38,567 nt of DNA from Candidatus Woesearchaeota archaeon (GTDB lineage Archaea > Nanobdellota > Nanobdellia > Woesearchaeales > JAGVZT01), in assembly GCA_018302335.1 (NCBI GenBank), contig JAGVZT010000068.1:1-38567 (forward strand), read 5' to 3'. Under the pieces are notes generated by a model. That model searched no databases. It was not told where the DNA came from and worked only from the letters and a program-made list of their open reading frames with translations. The position numbers and the translations under genes are program-made. This document shows, piece after piece, positions 34,108 through 38,567 of the stretch (position 1 is the stretch's first letter; each line of letters begins with the position of its first letter).

Positions 34108-35133
34108 TCACGGCGCGATGGCCATCATGCGCTCCAGCGCCAGTCTGGCGCGTTCCGCGACGCGCCTCGGGACGGTGATCTCGAACTGCATCTGCTCCAG
34201 GCTGCGCTTCACGGAGAAGAGGTCGATTTTCTTCATGTCCGGGCAGATCTGGCAGACCGGGATGAACTTCTTTCCCGGCATCTCGCGGCGGAGCATGTTG
34301 GACATCCCGCACTCGGTGACGATGATGAACTCCTTTGCGGGACTGCTCCTTGCGTGCGTGAGCATCCCGCTCGTGGATGTCACCATGTCCGCCTTGCCGA
34401 GCATGTCTGCCTGGCACTCCGGATGGGCGATGATCTCTGCCCCAGGATACTGCTGCTTGATGCTGTCCAGCTCCCCGGTCGCGAGGCCGTGGTGGATGGG
34501 GCACCATCCCTCCCAGGCGATGAGCGTCTTCTCCGGGACCATGCGCTGCGCATAGGCCGCGAGGTTCTTGTCCGGGACCATGATGACCTTCTTCTCTCGG
34601 AGGGAGCGCACCACCTGCACGACATTGGACGACGTGCAGCAGATGTCGCTCTCTGCTTTGACGTCCGCGCTGCTGTTCACATAGCACACCACCGCGGCGT
34701 CGGGATGCTCGCTCTTCAGCTCGCACAGTCCTTCCGCGGATATCATGTCCGCCATCCCGCAGCCTGCGTACAGCACCGGGAGGAGCACGCGCTTGTCCGG
34801 ATTCAGGATGGCTGCGCTCTCGGCCATGAAGTGCACCCCGCAGAACACGATGACCTCTGCGTCGGCCTGCTGGGCCATCCTGCTCAGGCCGAAGGAATCG
34901 CCGATGAAATCTGCTATCTCGTAGATCTCCGGCATCTGGTAGTTGTGGCAGAGGATGATGGCGTTGCGCTCCTTCTGGAGGCGGATGATATCGCGCTCCA
35001 GCCGGGGGTCGCGGCGCGCCTGCTCGAAGAGATTCGGGACGATGCCCTTGAACTCCAGGTTCCGGTCGGGAGCAATCTCACCCAGGGCGCGCTCCCGCAG
35101 GGCGACGAGCTGTGAACGCGGTGCGGGTGCCAT
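34108..35133 (-). CDS. nadA: Quinolinate synthase
   Basis: RNAIILCHNYQMPEIYEIADFIGDSFGLSRMAQQADAEVIVFCGVHFMAESAAILNPDKRVLLP...YAGCGMADM...CQICPDMKKIDL. Start at ATG 35133, ~28 nt after a TATATAT box. Confidence 0.95.
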   Translation of the reverse strand: MAPAPRSQLVALRERALGEIAPDRNLEFKGIVPNLFEQARRDPRLERDIIRLQKERNAIILCHNYQMPEIYEIADFIGDSFGLSRMAQQADAEVIVFCGVHFMAESAAILNPDKRVLLPVLYAGCGMADMISAEGLCELKSEHPDAAVVCYVNSSADVKAESDICCTSSNVVQVVRSLREKKVIMVPDKNLAAYAQRMVPEKTLIAWEGWCPIHHGLATGELDSIKQQYPGAEIIAHPECQADMLGKADMVTSTSGMLTHARSSPAKEFIIVTECGMSNMLRREMPGKKFIPVCQICPDMKKIDLFSVKRSLEQMQFEITVPRRVAERARLALERMMAIAP

Positions 35134-35235
35134 CCCGCTTCTCTGGCGGGCGGCTCGCACTATATATCTTTTCTATATCCCATGTACATATTTTGAACTC
35201 TGTAGATGGAGGGCGCAGGACGGCCGAGAATCGTT

Positions 35236-35298
35236 CGGCCGCAGTGCTTATGGTTTCCGGCATGCCTGACAGCTCGGAACCCACACGGCAACGCGGCC
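35236..35298 (-). repeat. Dispersed GGCCG-ended element, copy G (63 bp)
   Basis: Reverse complement ggccgcgttgccgtgtgggttccgagctgtcaggcatgccggaaaccataagcactgcggccg; matches copy A with one 4-bp gap. Confidence 0.8.
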
Positions 35299-35324
35299 GA
35301 TATTTCCCGTGATGCTGCCGTAGG

Positions 35325-35332
35325 TTTAAATA
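35325..35332 (+). promoter_or_regulatory. TATA box of the acyl-CoA mutase gene
   Basis: TTTAAATA ~26-33 nt upstream of ATG 35358. Confidence 0.65.
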
Positions 35333-35357
35333 CCGAAGTCCCGCTCCGGGCACAGGC

Positions 35358-38300
35358 ATGGGACAGAAGCCTCTGCGCATTCTCACGGCAGTCGGCCCGT
35401 ACGACGGCCACGACGTCAGCATCCTCGCCCTGAACGAGGCGCTGCTCGAAAGCGATGTGCCCATCGAGGTCATCTACCAGGGCTATGACGTCAAGGCGAA
35501 GAATCTCGTCGCCGCGGCGGTGCAGGAGGATGTCGACGCCATCGCAGTCAGCTCCCGGCCATCTGCAGTTCTACCCTGCCATCGTCGGGATGCTCCGAGA
35601 GGCCGGAGCAGGGCACATCGCGGTCTTCGGTGGCGGAGGCGCGACCATCAGCAAAGAGGACGGGAAGGCCATCCAGCAGGCCGGCATCACCAAGGTCTAT
35701 GGCACCTCGTTCGCCCTGCCGGAGATTGCCGCGGACATCGGCCGCTTCCTCCTGGAGCAGCGCACCAAGCGGGGCCTCTACCCGGACATCGCGCGATGGT
35801 CGGGCAAGGCCCTCAAGGGGGACTCTTTCGCGGTCGCGAGGATGCTTTCCCTCGCCGAGGATCGCATCCGAGGCGTTCCGCTCGCGGAGCGCGTCCAGAA
35901 GGAGTTCCTCAAGGTCCTCAACGCGGCGGCATCCTCCGCGGCGAAGGTCGTCATGGTGACGGGCGACGGAGGCTCCGGGAAGAGCACCATCATCGACGAG
36001 CTCGTCCGGCGGGCGGTCGCGGACCAGCCGGAGCTGCGCATCGCGGTCCTGTCCAACGACCCGACGACCATCCACGAGCAGACGGAAAGCGCGTTCCTCG
36101 GCGACCGGGTGCGGATGAACTACATCTACAATCCGAGAGTGTTCATGCGGAGCGTCGCGACCGGCAAGGCCTACGAGACCCTGAGCCCCGCGCTGCGGGA
36201 CTCTATCTCCGTCCTGCGCGCCGCCGGATACGGCCTCATCATCGTGGAGACTCCTGGCACCGGGCAGGCAGGGGTGAACCTGAAGCAGTTCTCTCCCGAT
36301 GTCATGCTCTACGTCAAGACCAAGGAGTTCGGCACCGCCATCCAGCTCCGGAAGGACCAGCTCCTCAAGGACGCGAATGTCATCGTGCTGAACAAGGCGG
36401 ACCTTCCCGGGGCGAAGTCCGCGTACGACGAGCTCGAGAACATCATCTCGAAGCGCAAGGACGCCTCGCTGCATGCGACATTGGCGAAGTCTGCACGTGA
36501 CCCGGGGATGGACCTGCTCTACATGGACCTCGCCTCCCGCCTGGGATGGCGCAGCACCCTGCAGCCGGTGAGCGGCGAGGTGTTCAGCTTCAGCCAGTCG
36601 ACACTGCTCGTGCCGCATCCCCGCAGGACGTATCTCGCGGACATCAGCCAGAGTGTGAGGGAATACGACCGCTGGGCCGATGGCCAGATTGCCCTGGCGC
36701 GCGAGGGCAAGGTGGACAGGCTGGACGAGCTCTGCCAGCGCCTGCTCGAAGAGTGGCCCGCACGCTGGGAAGCCCTGTCATCCCAGGCTGCGGCACGCCT
36801 CGGCACCGAGACCCACGCGACGACGCTGAACGGGCTGCGCGTCCCCAAGGTCGCGCTTCCGGACCCCAAGGACATCGCGGAGAGTCTCCGCTTCCTTCTG
36901 GAGGAGGGATTGCCCGGGATGTTTCCCTATGTCACCGGCATCCACCCGCTGCGTCCCGAGACCGCGGGAGAGACCACGCGGCAGTTCGCCGGGCTGCGCG
37001 GCCCGGAGGAGACGAACGCGAGACTCAGATTGCTCGCCCAGGGGGTGAAGCGGCCCCGGCTGAGCATCGCCTTCGACGGTATCACCCTCTACGGGGACGA
37101 CTGCGACGCGGACCCGAGCTGCAGGGGGAAAATTGGCGAGGGCGGAGTCTCGGTCTCCTCGTACGAGGACATGAAGGCCGTGCTCAGGGACTTCGATGTC
37201 CGGCAGATATCCACGTCGATGACCATCAACGGCCCTGCCCCGGTCATCCTGGCTATGTATTTCAACGCCTGCATCGACAAGGAGACGGAGCGCGCAGGGA
37301 AGGCCCTTACGGCCGCTGAATCCTCGCGGCTCAGGACGGAGACCCTGAGCGCTCTCCGGGGCACCGTCCAGGCGGACATCCTCAAGGAGGTCATCGCCCA
37401 GAACGAGTGCATCTTCCAGCCGGAGTTCGCGGTGAAGCTCCTCGGCGATGTGCAGCAGTACTTCATCGACCACGACATCGGCAAGTTCTACTCCATGAGC
37501 GTCTCGGGGTACCACATGGGAGAGGCAGGCGCGACTCCGGTGCAGGAGCTCGCGTATACCCTGAGCAACGGCTTCACCTATGTGGAGAATTTCCTCTCCC
37601 GTGGGATGCAGGTTGACGACGTCTCGCCGTCGCTCTCGTTCTTCTTCCGCGTTTCGCACGAGGCCGAGTGGCTGGTCTACGGCGCGGTGTGCCGCAAGAT
37701 ATGGGCCATCGCGATGCGCGACCGCTATCGCGGGAGCGAGCGGAGCCAGCTCTTCAAGTTCCACTCCCAGACGTCCGGACGCGCGCTGCAGGCGGAGGAG
37801 TGGGACACCCTGAACCCGCTGCGGCTGGTCTACCACTCTCTCATGGCGCTGCTGAACAACACCAACTCGCTGCATGTCGACTCCGCGGACGAGCCCATGA
37901 CCACTCCCGGAGAGAAGTACGTCCGGCAGGCGACGATGATTCCCAACTATCTCCGGGAGGAGGCCGAGGCCTTCGTGGTGCAGAATCTCCTGTCGGGGAG
38001 CTATGCCTATCGCGCGCTGCTCCGCGAGACCCAGGAGAGGGTCCTGCAGGAGTTCGAGCGTCTGGACCAGTTCGGCGGGGTGCAGTCTGCCGTGGACGTC
38101 GGCTACCAGCGCAGGGAGATTGCCGGAAGCTCGCGGCGATACGAGCACCAGCGCATGCGCGGCTCTCCCGAGCGGAAGATCATCGGCTTCAACCATCACG
38201 AGCTGCCGGAGGGCCATCCGGGAAAGCAGCCGAGCGTGCCGGAGCTGGTCCGCCCGACCGAGGATGACTGGCAACGGCGCATGCACACGGTGGAGGAGTT

Positions 38301-38469
38301 CCGGAGTCGGCATCCGGAATCGGGAGAGTATCTCGCGAAGCTCAAGAAAGTCGCGCTCTCCGGAGGCAATGTCTTCGAGGAGCTGATGGAGACCACGAGG
38401 CACGCGACCCTCGGCCAGATCACGGAGACGCTCGCCGAGGTCGGCGGCAGGTACCGCAAGGCGGTCTAG
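35358..38469 (+). pseudogene. icmF: IcmF-type fused B12-binding / G-protein chaperone / acyl-CoA mutase, frame disrupted at ~35555
   Basis: N-terminus PLRILTAVGPYDGHDVSILALNEALL...QEDVDAIAVSS in frame of 35358; continues GHLQFYPAIVGMLREAGAGHIAVFGGGG...TGDGGSGKSTIIDEL...ETPGTGQAG...NKADLPG...SMTINGPAPVILAMYFNA...RGTVQADILKE...NGFTYVENFLSRGM...SFFFRVSHE...FHSQTSGR in the frame of 35455. Confidence 0.85.
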
Positions 38470-38567
38470 ACCGCCATCTCCAGCACCACCCGGTCGAAGT
38501 CCACGTGCGGGACCTTGCGGTAGCGCGTTCCGCGCCTCGCTCGGCTGAATCGCACCACTCCCAGACG
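38466..38567 (-). CDS. C-terminus of an unidentified minus-strand ORF, cut by window edge
   Basis: Reverse frame open to the window edge: RLGVVRFSRARRGTRYRKVPHVDFDRVVLEMAV*; convergent with the mutase stop. Confidence 0.45.
   Translation of the reverse strand, partial: RLGVVRFSRARRGTRYRKVPHVDFDRVVLEMAV

Noticed and set aside
35550-35560. Programmed +1 frameshift in the mutase mRNA
   Set aside because: A +1 shift would join the frames but leave three conserved loop residues (YQG) missing, so an 8-nt deletion or assembly error fits better.
36778-38403. 541-aa minus-strand ORF opposite the mutase
   Set aside because: Shadow ORF of a strongly conserved IcmF mutase domain.
1-38567. tRNA, rRNA, CRISPR arrays, IS elements or transposase genes
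   Set aside because: None recognised on either strand by reading; a tRNAscan/Infernal/IS search was not possible.

Overview
High-GC archaeal chromosomal window, assigned from Pop5, the PsmA proteasome, SBDS, the Rrp4/Rrp41/Rrp42 exosome, TFE and TATA boxes about 25-28 nt upstream of start codons. Densely packed operons with 1-4 nt overlaps, left to right: glycine cleavage operon gcvT-gcvH-gcvPA-gcvPB (minus, gcvPB cut by the window edge); a bacterial-type group I chaperonin GroEL; an orphan 121-aa gene; a pop5-psmA-SBDS-rrp4-rrp41-rrp42 block; a small membrane protein; TFE; a histidine kinase and response regulator convergent pair; a KaiC-like ATPase pair; a homocitrate/isopropylmalate-type 2-oxoacid elongation operon ending in a cobalamin-type radical SAM gene; a V4R-domain protein; a PaaK-like adenylate-forming ligase; a class I aminotransferase; a ten-gene KaiC-like / pilin-like / secretion ATPase / split TadC operon; an LMW phosphatase; nadA-nadC-nadB; and an IcmF-type fused acyl-CoA mutase with an apparent 8-nt frameshifting deletion in its B12-binding domain. 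The strongest structure not explained by genes is a dispersed ~62-67 bp element with GGCCG...GGCCG ends. At least seven copies (possibly eight) lie in gaps next to promoters, and two are read into the C-termini of flanking ORFs. No rRNA, tRNA or CRISPR array was recognised. All family calls are from reading the sequence; no database search was run.
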